From positions 1 to 64,000 of the forward strand of contig NZ_CAJGZK010000016.1 of the NCBI RefSeq assembly GCF_904846215.1: a stretch of 64,000 nt of DNA, given 5' to 3'. Positions within the stretch are counted from its first letter, which is position 1. Every line of letters begins with the position of its first letter. This DNA comes from Psychrobacter glacincola. Lineage in GTDB: Bacteria > Pseudomonadota > Gammaproteobacteria > Pseudomonadales > Moraxellaceae. A program made the translations under genes and the position numbers. Shown here piece after piece: positions 45,598 to 55,956 of this stretch. The notes under the pieces are model-generated. The model was not told the DNA's origin and searched no databases. It saw nothing but the letters and a program-made list of their open reading frames with translations.

Positions 45598-47007
45598 ATG
45601 TCAGCACCACAATCTAATAAAATTCCTGTACAGCAAGTAGATCTTGATGGCACAAAGCATCGTGTCCATCCACGATTTGTCACTGGTTTTTATCAAAACA
45701 TTCGTGTTATTACGATGTACGCACTTTTGGCGGCGTTTTTGCTGTTGCCGTGGTTGCGCTATAACGGACGACAAGCTATTTGGTTGGATGTGCCATCGCA
45801 GCATTATTATATTTTTGGCATGACATTTTTGACGCAGGATTTTTATTTTATTGCCGCCTTCGCTATCATTGCAGCCTTTGCCTTATTTATGGTGACGGTA
45901 TATGCAGGGCGGGTTTGGTGTGGCTATGCTTGTCCCCAAACGATTTGGACACATCTCTTTCAGTATGTTGAAAAATGGGTGATTGGCGATCGTAACAAAC
46001 GCATCAAGTTTGACAAAGAGCCGATGAGTGCCACCAAGGTGTTTAAACGCTTTTTGATATATTTTATCTGGTTTGTGTTTTCTATGATTACCGCCACGAC
46101 CTTTGTAAGCTACGTATCGGGTACAGACGCTCTATACAATAGCTGGCAGATGATTGGTTTTATCCCTTTCCCTGAGTGGGCGACGTGGATTTGGGTTTCT
46201 GTGTTTATTTTTGCATTTTCAACCTATGTCAATGCAGGTTATATGCGCGAGCAGATGTGCATCCAAATCTGTCCTTATGGTCGTTTTCAAAGTGTGATGT
46301 TTGATAAAGATACCTTGGTAGTCTCGTATGACTATGAGCGCGGCGAACCTCGCGGTGCCCGTAAAAAAGGCAGCAACCCTGATAATTTAGGTGACTGTAT
46401 TGAATGCCTAATGTGTGTGCAAGTTTGTCCAACGGGGATTGATATTCGTGATGGACTGCAAGTCGCTTGTATTCAGTGCGCTGCCTGTGTCGACGCTTGT
46501 AATGATATTATGGACAAAGTTGGCTATCCACGCGGACTTATCCGCTATACCACAGAGCGTCAACTGGCTGAAAAAGAGAAAAGCCGTGTCTTTCGCCCTC
46601 GTTTCTTCGCTTACTTGACACTTTTAACCATACTTTGTGGTGGTGTCTTATACGCTTTGAATGACCGTGTGCCATTAGAGATTGACATACGACGCGACCG
46701 CAATCAGTTGTCTTCATTGAATCAGCAAGGCATGATTGAAAACAGTTATATCGTTAAACTGACCAATAAAACCCAAGATGCCCATACTTATAAAATAACG
46801 CTAGCACCGCAAGAGGGTTTGAGCTTAGAGATTCGCTTTAACGATGTGCCGTTAGAGGCCGGTGAAAGCTTTGATATGCCAGTCAGTATCTATGGCGATC
46901 CTGATGTGATTGAGTTTGGTCAAACGCCAGTGACCTTGAATGTCAGTAGTGAAGATGGCAAATATCATGTCAGTAAACAGAATGTTTTTACCACTCAAGG
47001 GCAGTGA
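45598..47007 (+). CDS. ccoG: cbb3 oxidase assembly ferredoxin-like protein CcoG
   Basis: 469 residues and about five helices. Two 4Fe-4S motifs, CIECLMCVQVCPTG and CIQCAACVDACND, plus RVWCGYACPQTIWT near the third helix. The C-terminal IG-like domain (LTNKTQDAHTYKITLAPQEG) is typical of CcoG/FixG. CcoG reduces copper(II) for delivery to the CuB site of the oxidase. It lies downstream of ccoNOQP with its own leader. AGAGG precedes the ATG. Confidence 0.93.
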   Translation: MSAPQSNKIPVQQVDLDGTKHRVHPRFVTGFYQNIRVITMYALLAAFLLLPWLRYNGRQAIWLDVPSQHYYIFGMTFLTQDFYFIAAFAIIAAFALFMVTVYAGRVWCGYACPQTIWTHLFQYVEKWVIGDRNKRIKFDKEPMSATKVFKRFLIYFIWFVFSMITATTFVSYVSGTDALYNSWQMIGFIPFPEWATWIWVSVFIFAFSTYVNAGYMREQMCIQICPYGRFQSVMFDKDTLVVSYDYERGEPRGARKKGSNPDNLGDCIECLMCVQVCPTGIDIRDGLQVACIQCAACVDACNDIMDKVGYPRGLIRYTTERQLAEKEKSRVFRPRFFAYLTLLTILCGGVLYALNDRVPLEIDIRRDRNQLSSLNQQGMIENSYIVKLTNKTQDAHTYKITLAPQEGLSLEIRFNDVPLEAGESFDMPVSIYGDPDVIEFGQTPVTLNVSSEDGKYHVSKQNVFTTQGQ

Positions 47008-47167
47008 GTATAAATATTCGTTGTTAAATGATACCTATCAGTGCGTTAGCGCTTGATAGCTCACTGGTGATTGAGTTACCTTACATTGAGTTACCTTACA
47101 TTGGCAGCTTTTGCTGTCAGCTTTATCCGTTGATACGGTTACTAGATATCTGATTAATAGGTATGTT

Positions 47168-47749
47168 ATGTCCAGTCCAACCCCAAATTTTAAGCATCAA
47201 GACAGCCAACCATGGTACAAAAACTATATGGTGGTTATCTTTGTCATTGGTATGCCAGCTTTTGTCGTCATTGCTTGCATCTGGTTTGTTTATTACTCTT
47301 ATCAGATTCGTGATAGCGTGGTACGCGACGACTGGTATATGGATGGTAAAACCCTTTATCATGACGTGTCGCGTGACAAGTTGACCTATGATTTAGACCT
47401 ACATGGACGAATGCAATTTGCAGACAATGGCGATGTTGTGTTTTATTTAAACTATCCTAAGCAAAGTTTACAGACAGGCAAACTGATTAATGGCAGTCCA
47501 CTTAGCTATCCTGAAACACTAGATTTGTCTATATCTCATGCAACTGACATCAAAAAAGACCGTGATGCGGTGTTAAAGCATCTAGAAGGCAATAAATATA
47601 GCGCCCAAGTGGATATCGATCCTCTTAAAGCAAAATATTATTTACAAGTAAGTCATAAAGGTAAAGACGATTGGCGCATGCAAGATGTTGCCAAGTTACC
47701 ACGCTCAGAGGTTAGCTTTGATCCTCTACCGGTATTTGGCGAAAGCTAA
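47168..47749 (+). CDS. fixH: FixH/CcoH family protein
   Basis: 193 residues from ATG 47168 (MSSPTPNFKHQDSQPWYKNY); an ATG-like start at 47111 lacks support. One N-terminal helix (MVVIFVIGMPAFVVIACIWF) and a periplasmic domain with VRDDWYMDGKTLYHDVSRDK, the family's conserved Y-x-x-G-x-x-L/Y region. It is needed for assembly of cbb3 oxidase. It follows ccoG by 160 bp. The usual ccoI copper ATPase and ccoS are not seen after it. Confidence 0.85.
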   Translation: MSSPTPNFKHQDSQPWYKNYMVVIFVIGMPAFVVIACIWFVYYSYQIRDSVVRDDWYMDGKTLYHDVSRDKLTYDLDLHGRMQFADNGDVVFYLNYPKQSLQTGKLINGSPLSYPETLDLSISHATDIKKDRDAVLKHLEGNKYSAQVDIDPLKAKYYLQVSHKGKDDWRMQDVAKLPRSEVSFDPLPVFGES

Positions 47750-47771
47750 ACTGTTCAAAATATGATTAAAA

Positions 47772-47817
47772 TAAAAAAAACCAGCCATGAATCTATCATG
47801 AGCTGGTTTTTTTATTT
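47772..47817. terminator. Bidirectional terminator between fixH and ttcA
   Basis: AAAAAAAACCAGC and GCTGGTTTTTTT form a perfect stem with T runs both ways; an inner CATGA/TCATG extends it. Confidence 0.88.
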
Positions 47818-47850
47818 GAAGAGCGTAAACGGTATTAAATTATTAAGTCA

Positions 47851-48996
47851 TCAAATCACTGGATTAATCGTTGGAATTTTTTTCGGCGCAAGGCTGCCCT
47901 TTTCTGCATCAGCAAAGTCTGGATTGAATATCTGCGTTTCTGGCGCGACCGGTAAACCAATCTCAGCCAGACTCTCAATTTGTCCCGCTTGGATATTGTC
48001 ACCCTCGAATAAACGCTCGTTGTCATCACGCTCAAGACTTAATGTCTCAAAATCAAACAGCTCTCTATCTGCCAATTGCGAGGGCGCGACATTTTGCATC
48101 GCTTTAAAAATAGAGGCCAATCGCTGCGGATGGGCGTCATCCCATTCTCGTAGCATGTCATTGATAATGGCCCGTTGCAGATTGGTTTGGCTGCCACAGA
48201 GGTTACACGGAATAATTGGGAATTCTTTTAGGCGCGCATACTCAATGATGTCTTTTTCCTCTACATAAGCCAGCGGGCGGATGAGCATATTTTGCTTGTC
48301 ATCACTGAGCAATTTGGGCGGCATCGATTTCAGCGCGCCGCCATGAAACAAGTTTAAAAAGAAAGTCGCCAACATATCGTCGCGATGGTGCCCAAGCGCA
48401 ATCTTGGTCGCACCGATTTGTTTGGCAAAACCATACAGTGATCCACGGCGCAGACGTGAACACGCTGAACAATAGGTTTTCCCTTCTGGCACCACGCTTT
48501 TGACAATACTATAAGTATCTTTTTCCAAAATATAATGAGCAATACCCTGCTCGTTTAGATAGGCGGGTAACACCTCTTCTGGATAACCGGGCTGCTTTTG
48601 GTCAAGATTGACGGCAACGATATCAAAATGAATCGGAGCAATGCGTTTTAATAGCAGCAATATATCAAGCAACGTATAGCTGTCTTTACCGCCTGATACG
48701 CAAACCATCACCACATCGCCATCTTCAATCATATTAAAGTCACGAATCGCCCATGATACTTGACGACGAAGCTTTTTTTGTAGTTTGCCAAAATGAGCAG
48801 ATTCGGTCAATGATTGCGTATCAGCTAATATTTTATCTGCTTGCTCATCCACAAAATCATCACTTCTATCATCGCTATCATCATATAACATCGCCGCGAT
48901 GTCAGTCGTTTTAGCATGATGATACACATCAGTATCGATAGAAGCCTTATCAAACTGAGGCGTGATTGATGGTGTAAATAAGGTTGCTGAAGTCAT
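47851..48996 (-). CDS. ttcA: tRNA 2-thiocytidine(32) synthetase TtcA
   Basis: 381 residues. An ATP-dependent Fe-S enzyme that thiolates C32 of certain tRNAs. The PP-loop SGGKDS is at residues 101-106 ([20 protein letters not shown]). The cysteines that bind the cluster are in [17 protein letters not shown] and [13 protein letters not shown]. The catalytic core is standard. There is an acidic N-terminal extension of about 65 residues ([18 protein letters not shown]) compared with the E. coli enzyme of about 310 residues. It converges on fixH. Confidence 0.93.
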   Translation of the reverse strand: MTSATLFTPSITPQFDKASIDTDVYHHAKTTDIAAMLYDDSDDRSDDFVDEQADKILADTQSLTESAHFGKLQKKLRRQVSWAIRDFNMIEDGDVVMVCVSGGKDSYTLLDILLLLKRIAPIHFDIVAVNLDQKQPGYPEEVLPAYLNEQGIAHYILEKDTYSIVKSVVPEGKTYCSACSRLRRGSLYGFAKQIGATKIALGHHRDDMLATFFLNLFHGGALKSMPPKLLSDDKQNMLIRPLAYVEEKDIIEYARLKEFPIIPCNLCGSQTNLQRAIINDMLREWDDAHPQRLASIFKAMQNVAPSQLADRELFDFETLSLERDDNERLFEGDNIQAGQIESLAEIGLPVAPETQIFNPDFADAEKGSLAPKKIPTINPVI

Positions 48997-49375
48997 AAGT
49001 TACTCAATATATTTACAAAAATGGCGTTACTTCAAAAGAGATAATCAATCAATTTATTCAAAAGGCTGCAATAAAAGCTATCTGCGTATGGCTAACAATG
49101 ATGCTTCATAAGGCAACGCTTCAAACATGATTTAAAACAGCAGCGATTATAACAAAATTTGCTAACAGATTGAAAAGATGGCATTAAATTATCGTCTTAA
49201 ATGCAACCACTTATCTATAGCCTCATTTGGCATTTATGACTGTCATGGTTTATTACTAATTTACTTAACTTCATCCTATTATTCGCATGATTTTTTAACG
49301 CTGTTTTCAAGGTTTAGTAATGACCGTATTTTTGCTAAAATAGGCTTTTTTCGTCAATCAATAATAGATGCCACT

Positions 49376-50155
49376 ATGACAAATACTGCTCTACCAACCT
49401 CTTCTGCTGATCAAGAAAACGATATCCAATCAAACAAGCTGCATAAAAGCCAAAATGCGGTCGTACTGCTGTCAGGTGGGCTTGATTCAGTGACTTGTTT
49501 ATATTGGGCAAAGGCGCGTTATGCCTCTGTGACAGCCGTCAGTTTTGACTATGGTCAACGTCATAATAGTGAGCTTGTCGCTGCCAAAGCGATCGCTGAA
49601 AACGCAGGCGTCAATCATCGCATTATTGATATCGATATCGCCCAATTGGGTGGCTCATCATTAACGGATCACAGTATGATTGTGCCCGATGGCGATACCG
49701 ATAAATTCCCCAATAAAAAGCGTGATGAGATTGATAACGACGCCATTCCAAATACCTATGTCCCAGCGCGCAATACCATCTTCTTATCTTATGCTTTGGC
49801 AGTTGCGGAAGTGACTGATTCCAACCATATCGTCATTGGCGTCAGCTCAGTTGATTATTCGGGATATCCTGACTGCCGCCCTGAGTACATCGCCGCTTTC
49901 CAACATATGGCGAACCTTGCTACCAAAGCGGGGGTTACCGGTCATCATTTATCCATTCAAACACCGTTACAACAGTTATCAAAAGCCGAAACCATCGAGC
50001 TTGGTCTGTCTTTTGGCGTCGATTATGGGCAAACGATTTCTTGTTATCAAGCAGATGCCAATGGTCTTGCCTGCGGCATGTGTGACAGTTGCGCGCTCCG
50101 CCGTCAAGGGTTTGCGCAAGCAGGCGTTGCTGATCCTACTCATTACCAGCCATGA
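49376..50155 (+). CDS. queC: 7-cyano-7-deazaguanine synthase QueC
   Basis: 259 residues from ATG 49376 ([10 protein letters not shown]); the longer frame to 49178 has no family support. It turns 7-carboxy-7-deazaguanine into preQ0 with ATP and ammonia in queuosine synthesis. Motifs are [20 protein letters not shown] (PP-loop, residues 33-38), [41 protein letters not shown], and the zinc cysteines in [20 protein letters not shown]. It stands alone; other queuosine genes are not in the window. Confidence 0.94.
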   Translation: MTNTALPTSSADQENDIQSNKLHKSQNAVVLLSGGLDSVTCLYWAKARYASVTAVSFDYGQRHNSELVAAKAIAENAGVNHRIIDIDIAQLGGSSLTDHSMIVPDGDTDKFPNKKRDEIDNDAIPNTYVPARNTIFLSYALAVAEVTDSNHIVIGVSSVDYSGYPDCRPEYIAAFQHMANLATKAGVTGHHLSIQTPLQQLSKAETIELGLSFGVDYGQTISCYQADANGLACGMCDSCALRRQGFAQAGVADPTHYQP

Positions 50156-50405
50156 TTGCAGAGAGTTTGTGTTAAGACAGCAATAGAGTGTCTTAAAATA
50201 CAGGCAATTAAACATTGGCGAAACATTCGCTTGCATTAACACAGCACACTGGCGTTGCATTTTAAATACAATAATCGGTATCGTATGAGCGACTCTATCT
50301 AGAACAAAATATGAATGCTCATCAAAGTATCAATGCCTTATCAAAAGTAACATTTTTTCATTTGTAAAAATTTTAGTCATCGCTGCCCCATGTAAAAGGA
50401 TATTT

Positions 50406-50735
50406 ATGAAATTTTTGCCAGTATTACCCCTAGCCCTTGCTGCACTATTTGCCATGCCACAAGCAAATGCTGTTGATATCAAGCAAAATAACATCAACGC
50501 TTGCGTCAACGGCGCAGTCAAATATAAAGTCGCTGACAAAAGCACTGCGACCAAGCTTTGTAATTGCACCATCGGTGTCCGTAGCAGCATGACCATTGGT
50601 CAGATCTGGGAGATTGAAAGCTACGCGCAAAGCAAAAAAGACCCATCAAGCCTCTCGTATGTGAAAAAAATGCAAAAAGATTTGCAGCAATGTACCGTTG
50701 GTTTGGACTTAAAGCAGCCACAAAAACCGGCTTAA
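50406..50735 (+). CDS. Small secreted protein with four cysteines, unknown function
   Basis: 109 residues with a clear signal peptide (MKFLPVLPLALAALFAMPQA-NA, cleavage after ANA). The mature part of about 85 residues has four cysteines (INACVNGAV, KLCNCTIGV, LQQCTVGLD), likely paired as disulfides in the periplasm. AAAAGGATATTT precedes the ATG and a strong terminator follows, so it is a real single-gene unit. No family recognised. Confidence 0.72.
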   Translation: MKFLPVLPLALAALFAMPQANAVDIKQNNINACVNGAVKYKVADKSTATKLCNCTIGVRSSMTIGQIWEIESYAQSKKDPSSLSYVKKMQKDLQQCTVGLDLKQPQKPA

Positions 50736-50756
50736 TCTTTAAATTATTAGATGTCT

Positions 50757-50782
50757 AAAAGACTGGCTATTGCCAGTCTTTT
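50757..50782 (+). terminator. Rho-independent terminator
   Basis: AAAAGACTGGC - TATT - GCCAGTCTTTTTT: a perfect 11-bp stem, four-base loop and T run, 22 bp after the secreted-protein gene. Confidence 0.92.
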
Positions 50783-50896
50783 TTGTTGCTCATCCATAAG
50801 TGATGTGTAAAATCGAGGATTTATTTCTACGAATCTGCCTATAATAAGATGACCAATAATAATATAACCCTCATTAAAATAAAGAAGGATTTTACA

Positions 50897-51394
50897 ATGG
50901 CAAAGCCAACCACAGAAACCATTGCTCTACCTGATTTTCCAGTCACCATCGTACGCGAGCTAGATGGTCATTTCATTCATGATGATATTAGCTTAAAGGA
51001 GCTGGTCGCCAATACCAGCAAAGGACTTATCCTTTATTTTTACCCAAAAGACGATACCCCTGGCTGTACCACACAAGCAACAGAGTTCACCGCGCATCTT
51101 AATGAATTTGATGATCTAGGCTATGACATCATTGGCGTCTCACGCGATAGCGTCGAATCACACGAAAGCTTTATTACCAAATACAATCTGCATATCCCAC
51201 TTGTCAGTGATAGCGATGAAAAACTCTGCCAATATTTTGATGTGATTAAAGAAAAAAACATGTATGGCAACATCACCCTAGGTCTTGTACGTTCAGCATT
51301 TGTATTTAATAAAAGTGGTACACTCACTCATGCACAGCGCAACCTTAAAGCAAAGGATTATATTGAGCGTTTATTAACCACGCTTGCGCCTTAG
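50897..51394 (+). CDS. bcp: Bcp/PrxQ-type thiol peroxidase
   Basis: 165 residues from ATG 50897 (MAKPTTETIALPDFPV), with AGAAGGATTTTACA upstream; an ATG at 50849 is less likely. It reduces hydroperoxides. The peroxidatic cysteine is C57 in YFYPKDDTPGCTTQATEFTA. The second cysteine five residues later found in many PrxQ proteins is absent, so it may work as a 1-Cys type or use the later KLCQYF cysteine. It lies 53 bp before the dihydrolipoamide-dehydrogenase-like gene. Confidence 0.88.
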   Translation: MAKPTTETIALPDFPVTIVRELDGHFIHDDISLKELVANTSKGLILYFYPKDDTPGCTTQATEFTAHLNEFDDLGYDIIGVSRDSVESHESFITKYNLHIPLVSDSDEKLCQYFDVIKEKNMYGNITLGLVRSAFVFNKSGTLTHAQRNLKAKDYIERLLTTLAP

Positions 51395-51447
51395 TTTTTT
51401 AATAGACCTTTCGATAAACTTTAAAACACTCTTTATTTGAGAATAAT

Positions 51448-52947
51448 ATGAATAAACAGCCTGATACCGCATTTGATAATAGCACTCATAAAAAAGTAAC
51501 ACGCAAAGTATCCGTTGCGGTCATTGGTGCTGGCACTGCAGGTCAAAACGCCTTTCGCCAAGCTAAAAAGATAAAAGACGATGCCCTTATTATTAATGAT
51601 GGATTTTGGACAACGACTTGCATTGCGGTCGGTTGTATGCCGAGTAAATTACTTATTGCAGCAGCTGACCGTGCTTATGATACCAATCACTCTAGCGAGT
51701 TTGGGATTCATGCTACCGCTCAGATAGATGGTAAGCAAGTCATGGAACGCGTTCGTGCTGAACGCAGTCATTTTGCCAGCTACATCGAAGAGCAAGTCGA
51801 TAGCTGGTCTGAGGATAGCAAAATAGCCGGACGTGCTTATATCAACAAACAAGGACTTATTGAAGTCAATGACGAGCTGATTGCAGCAGATAAGATTATC
51901 GTCGCCACTGGCAGCTCGCCTTTTATCCCAGATGGCTGGGCTGACAAGCTTGGCGATACCCTGCTCACCTCAGATACGGTCTTTGAGTTAGCCGACTTAC
52001 CAAAATCAATGGCAGTGGTTGGCGCAGGTGCCATAGGTTTAGAGCTTGCTCAAGCTTTTACCCGCTTAGGCGTTGACGTTACTTTGTTTAATCAGGTCAA
52101 ACGGGTTGCTGGTCTGAAGGACGATGATATTAATAACAAAGCTATTGATTGCTTAAGTCATGAGCTGACCATGCATTTGGGTAGCAACATTACGGATGTC
52201 GGTAGTAAAGCAGTCGGCAGCCAAAGAAATGCCGCCGCATTTATTGACTATGAAGACAGTGCTGGCAAGATGCAACAATGGCAAGGTGAATACGTACTGG
52301 TCGCGACCGGACGGCGCAATAATATACATGAGCTGGGCGTTGAAAACCTAGGCGTTAAACTTGATGAAAAAAATCGTCCCCAACAGCTGGATAAAAAAAC
52401 CGGTAAAATCGGTGATTTAGACGTTTATATCGTTGGCGATGCCAATGCCAATCTTCCATTGCTTCACGTGGCAAGCGATGAAGGTTTTAGCGCTGGCAGT
52501 ATGGTCTGCGATAACAAAAAAGACGCGTATATTCGTCCACCTGCGACGCCGTTTTCTATCGTCTTTTGCTCGCCGCAAATCATCAATGTCGGTATGTCTT
52601 TACCGGATATTGAACAAGATCCAACGCTTGAGCATGTGATTGGCAAAGTAAGCTTTGACAATCAAGGTCGCAGCCGCGTCATGGGGGTTAACTGTGGTTT
52701 ACTGCATATTTATGGCTGCAAAAAAACAGACAGAATATTGGGTGCAAGCATGGTTGGTCCGGATGCAGAGTATATTGGGCACATATTAGCGATGGCGATT
52801 ACCAACGACTTGACTGTTAAAGATATGCTCGACACCCCTTTTTATCACCCTACTATCTTGGAGGGTTTGCGTACTGCATTGCATGATGTTCAGGATCTGA
52901 TGGAAATACCTTATCAGTCGCTTGATACCCAAAAAAATAACTCTTAA
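51448..52947 (+). CDS. lpd: Dihydrolipoyl dehydrogenase-like flavoprotein
   Basis: 499 residues, class I pyridine nucleotide disulfide reductase. The FAD motif is SVAVIGAGTAGQNAFRQAKK, the redox pair is CIAVGCMPSKLL (CX4C), the NAD-binding site is MAVVGAGAIGLELAQAFTRL, and the C-terminal active base is in FYHPTILEGLRTAL. The type is the free-standing dihydrolipoamide-dehydrogenase-like group rather than the pyruvate-complex E3. A role beside the Bcp peroxidase in thiol redox control is possible but inferred from adjacency only. Confidence 0.82.
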   Translation: MNKQPDTAFDNSTHKKVTRKVSVAVIGAGTAGQNAFRQAKKIKDDALIINDGFWTTTCIAVGCMPSKLLIAAADRAYDTNHSSEFGIHATAQIDGKQVMERVRAERSHFASYIEEQVDSWSEDSKIAGRAYINKQGLIEVNDELIAADKIIVATGSSPFIPDGWADKLGDTLLTSDTVFELADLPKSMAVVGAGAIGLELAQAFTRLGVDVTLFNQVKRVAGLKDDDINNKAIDCLSHELTMHLGSNITDVGSKAVGSQRNAAAFIDYEDSAGKMQQWQGEYVLVATGRRNNIHELGVENLGVKLDEKNRPQQLDKKTGKIGDLDVYIVGDANANLPLLHVASDEGFSAGSMVCDNKKDAYIRPPATPFSIVFCSPQIINVGMSLPDIEQDPTLEHVIGKVSFDNQGRSRVMGVNCGLLHIYGCKKTDRILGASMVGPDAEYIGHILAMAITNDLTVKDMLDTPFYHPTILEGLRTALHDVQDLMEIPYQSLDTQKNNS

Positions 52948-53141
52948 ATGCCTATTAAAACGCTGTTTTTTAAAAATAATGAAATATACTGACTGTCGCC
53001 AACGTCAGTGAGATTTGTAGCGATGATTTAAGCTGATTCAATACTGATATTGATATCATTAGATGACGGTTGAAGTCGCCTAAATCATGTTATTAACGTC
53101 ATATTAGTGCAAAGTAATACATTTTTAGAACCACCCCTTTC

Positions 53142-54341
53142 ATGGATAAGATAATGGCAATCGCTAGTATTACTGAATTTTTTCAAGAGATTGCTCGTGA
53201 TCTACATACCAGCCTTTATCTCGCCATTGGCGGCTCTATCGAGGAAGGCACCTTAGATTGGTCATCGAAATCAGTAGAGCTGGTGAGCACTGGCATCAAA
53301 ATTCTAATCCTGCTTGCGATATCGGGGTTTATGTATTGGCTTGCTATCTATGTACTCAAAAAAAGCAAAGACCGCATTCGTCTGAATGAGCGCCGCGCTA
53401 AAATTGCCCGCTCTATCCTGCGTTATATATGGATCGTGACCAGTATCATTGCCATTATGAGTCAGCTGAATTTTGAGCCAGATACCATTAAAGCCACTGC
53501 CAAAGCCAGTACATGGGCGGGGATATATTATGTTTTATGGACATCATCTGGACAAATTGTCCATAAAATACTACAACACTATGGTTTAAATGCCTCTATT
53601 GAGCAGCTGCTCAAAAATATCTTATCAGTGCTATTACTGGTATTAGGGCTTGCCAGCGTTATGGCGCAGTTTGGCTTTGATATTGTCTCCTTAGTAGCAG
53701 GTTTGGGTATCGCCGGCTTGGCAGTCGGTTTTGCCGCGCAGTCAACGCTTGCCAACTTTATCGCAGGCATTACTATTTTGCTTGAGCAGTCCTTTCAAGT
53801 TGGTGACTGGGTCAATATCAATGACAATGAAGGTCGCGTAGTGGTGATTGCCTTACGTACGACCCATGTCTTAACTCGTGATAATATTACGGTCATCATA
53901 CCCAATTCAAATGTCGCCTCCTCCGTCGTCACCAATCTCACCTCCAAAAACTTTATACGCTTTGATATTCAGATGCGTATTGCTTTTGAAGATGATATTG
54001 ATAAAGCACGCGATGAGATTTTGCAGGTGCTGTCCGATAATGAGGCGGTACTTAATCGACCTGAATCTTCTGCAACCGTAGCAGAGATTGGAGAGTATGG
54101 CGTATATTTTATTGTACGATTTTGGGTCAAACCAGCGGCGGTTGCTCGTATGCCTAAAATTAAAGAGGGTTTGCGAGAGAATATCAAACGCGCCTTTGAT
54201 ACCGCCGATATTTCAACCCCTTATCCGCATATGCGTCTATTAATGCCAAGAGAAGTTGACTATCCCATAGTGACCAAGCCAGTAGCGAAGACCACGCAAT
54301 TGGTCACAGAATCAGTATCGCTAAAAAAGGATGATAAATAA
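53142..54341 (+). CDS. MscS-family mechanosensitive channel
   Basis: 399 residues. Three or more N-terminal helices, then the MscS pore helix and beta domain: SLVAGLGIAGLAVGFAAQST (Gly/Ala-packed pore helix), LANFIAGITILLEQSFQVGD, VVIALRTTHVLTRDN and IIPNSNVASSVVTNLTS. It opens under membrane tension to release solutes. It is larger than E. coli MscS (286) because of N-terminal and C-terminal extensions. The start ATG at 53142 has an in-frame ATG four codons later. Confidence 0.88.
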   Translation: MDKIMAIASITEFFQEIARDLHTSLYLAIGGSIEEGTLDWSSKSVELVSTGIKILILLAISGFMYWLAIYVLKKSKDRIRLNERRAKIARSILRYIWIVTSIIAIMSQLNFEPDTIKATAKASTWAGIYYVLWTSSGQIVHKILQHYGLNASIEQLLKNILSVLLLVLGLASVMAQFGFDIVSLVAGLGIAGLAVGFAAQSTLANFIAGITILLEQSFQVGDWVNINDNEGRVVVIALRTTHVLTRDNITVIIPNSNVASSVVTNLTSKNFIRFDIQMRIAFEDDIDKARDEILQVLSDNEAVLNRPESSATVAEIGEYGVYFIVRFWVKPAAVARMPKIKEGLRENIKRAFDTADISTPYPHMRLLMPREVDYPIVTKPVAKTTQLVTESVSLKKDDK

Positions 54342-54447
54342 CGTTTATTAGAGCGTGTCCCTAATCTGGAAAAGTAATCTCAAAAGCCTTAAACGACAGA
54401 GACTACTTCAAACATGTCTCTCTAGGATATGGCCAAAGCAGCTAGCG

Positions 54448-54585
54448 TATAGTCAGGGAAAAGTAATATCGATACATCAAGTACTGCTGATATTCATTTT
54501 TTTTGCTTGCTGTGCCTACGCAGACAGAGGCTGCAAAAAATTTATATCAGCAGCACTGTAGCGTTTTTGAGATATTTTAACTATA
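54448..54585 (+). repeat. Dispersed hairpin repeat, copy 7
   Basis: TATAGTCAGGGAAAAGTAAT ... TTTTAACTATA. Stem type TGCTGATAT/ATATCAGCA, with loop GCTGTGCCTACGCAGACAG. Nearly identical to the copy at 61649, which is inverted. Confidence 0.9.
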
Positions 54586-54691
54586 GCTTGTAAGGTATAA
54601 AAAAAGCTCCTATATTTTGATAGCTTATATAGTGAATATGCCCTTAAAGATTTGCTTATGGGTTGCTATAACTATTATTATATAGATGGAC

Positions 54692-54799
54692 TATAGTCGG
54701 TTAGATATAATTTAGATACAAGGAAGGCGAGTGAAAGTATTACAAATAGTAGACTAAGCGAGACTGACACCGTATCTAATGTATAAAGGATTGACTATA
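54692..54799. repeat. 108-bp element sharing the TATAGTC/GACTATA ends
   Basis: Begins TATAGTCGGTTAGATATAAT and ends AAAGGATTGACTATA. The interior differs entirely from the hairpin repeat; TTAGATAC and GTATCTAA are an internal inverted pair. It ends 37 bp before the peroxiredoxin ATG, so it occupies that gene's promoter region. Confidence 0.65.
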
Positions 54800-54836
54800 T
54801 TTTGAAAAAAAACAATAACCCAAATCGGAGTAAATA

Positions 54837-55364
54837 ATGATTACCCATGTACCTGATGTGACTTTCAAAACTCGTGTTCGTGATGAGTCTATTGGAGGAG
54901 ACAACCCATTCAAATGGTATGACCTAACCACAGATGAGTTATTTGCCAATAAAAAAGTGGTTGTGTTCTCACTACCAGGTGCCTTTACGCCAACTTGTTC
55001 GACCAGCCATCTGCCTCGTTATGAAGCGCTTTACAATGAGTTTAAGGCGTTAGGCGTAGATGAAATCGTTTGCATTTCTGTCAATGATGCCTTCGTCATG
55101 TACCAGTGGGGTTTAAAGCAAAACCGTGAAAACGTTTTTTTGCTGCCTGATGGCAACGGTGAGTTCACTCGTAAAATGGGCATGCTTGTTGATAAGAGTA
55201 ATCTTGGCTTTGGTATGCGCTCATGGCGTTATTCGATGTATCTCGACAACAAAGCAATCAAAAAAGTGTTTAAGGAAGCTGATTTTGGTGACAACTGCCC
55301 AACAGACCCGTTTGAAGTATCAGATGCAGACACCATGTTAGAGTATTTGAAAAGTAATGCTTAA
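54837..55364 (+). CDS. Prx5-type peroxiredoxin
   Basis: 175 residues. The peroxidatic cysteine is C54 in [40 protein letters not shown] and [17 protein letters not shown] match the Prx5/hybrid-peroxiredoxin group. No glutaredoxin domain is fused at the C-terminus, unlike some relatives, so the reductant would be a separate thiol protein. It is preceded by GGAG and by the 108-bp repeat, and followed by a strong terminator. Confidence 0.9.
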   Translation: MITHVPDVTFKTRVRDESIGGDNPFKWYDLTTDELFANKKVVVFSLPGAFTPTCSTSHLPRYEALYNEFKALGVDEIVCISVNDAFVMYQWGLKQNRENVFLLPDGNGEFTRKMGMLVDKSNLGFGMRSWRYSMYLDNKAIKKVFKEADFGDNCPTDPFEVSDADTMLEYLKSNA

Positions 55365-55463
55365 CCACAATGCTTAAGTACATTGGCTCTTGACTGTTGT
55401 TTTATCAGATAACAGGTATCAAGCGTCGATAAATGCTCAAATACTGAGGCTCGAATACTATCG

Positions 55464-55506
55464 AACTGCGTAGTCCTTAAAGTTAAGGGCTACGCAGTTT
55501 TTTTAT
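55464..55506 (+). terminator. Rho-independent terminator after the peroxiredoxin
   Basis: AACTGCGTAG and CTACGCAGTT around TCCTTAA/TTAAGGG, with a T run after the stem. Confidence 0.9.
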
Positions 55507-55651
55507 GGTTTTTACAAAAATATCTACCGCTGAGCGATGTTATTTTCCTCGTTTGACTACCATTTATCTCAATTTTATTACCATTTTTAAAATGAGAAGA
55601 CACCTTAGATTAAGAACCAATAATGAGCCATTTGTTTAATCTGACCCTAGA

Positions 55652-55799
55652 GATAGTCAGTTTAAAATAAAAGCGATACGATTGTAATAACGTGCTATTG
55701 GCTATAATTTTTTCTTGCTTGCTGTTCGCAGGCGTGACAGAGGCTGCAAAAAATTTATAGCCAATAGCACTGTATCGTTTTTAAAATGAATCGACTATA
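55652..55799 (+). repeat. Dispersed hairpin repeat, copy 8 (stem and loop both variant)
   Basis: GATAGTCAGTTTAAAATAAA ... ATGAATCGACTATA. The stem is a different sequence, TGCTATTGGCTATA with TATAGCCAATAGCA, fully paired. The loop tip is changed to TTCGCAGGCGTGA, still able to pair as CGC/GTG. It lies between the peroxiredoxin and rlmKL. Confidence 0.85.
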
Positions 55800-55956
55800 G
55801 CAATGGTTTTAATAATACCTTAATGCCAAAATTTCAAACCCGGTCTTTTAATCAAAACCACTTAAACCATCTATAGCATAATTATGGTAAAATTGACGGT
55901 TAAACCTCTTATTTTATGACGTACATTATTTATCAATTTAGCCCACAGGTATCCGT

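Noticed and set aside
49178..49375. N-terminal extension of QueC
   Set aside because: The 66 extra residues are unlike any QueC and rich in rare patterns; the family's normal length starts at 49376.
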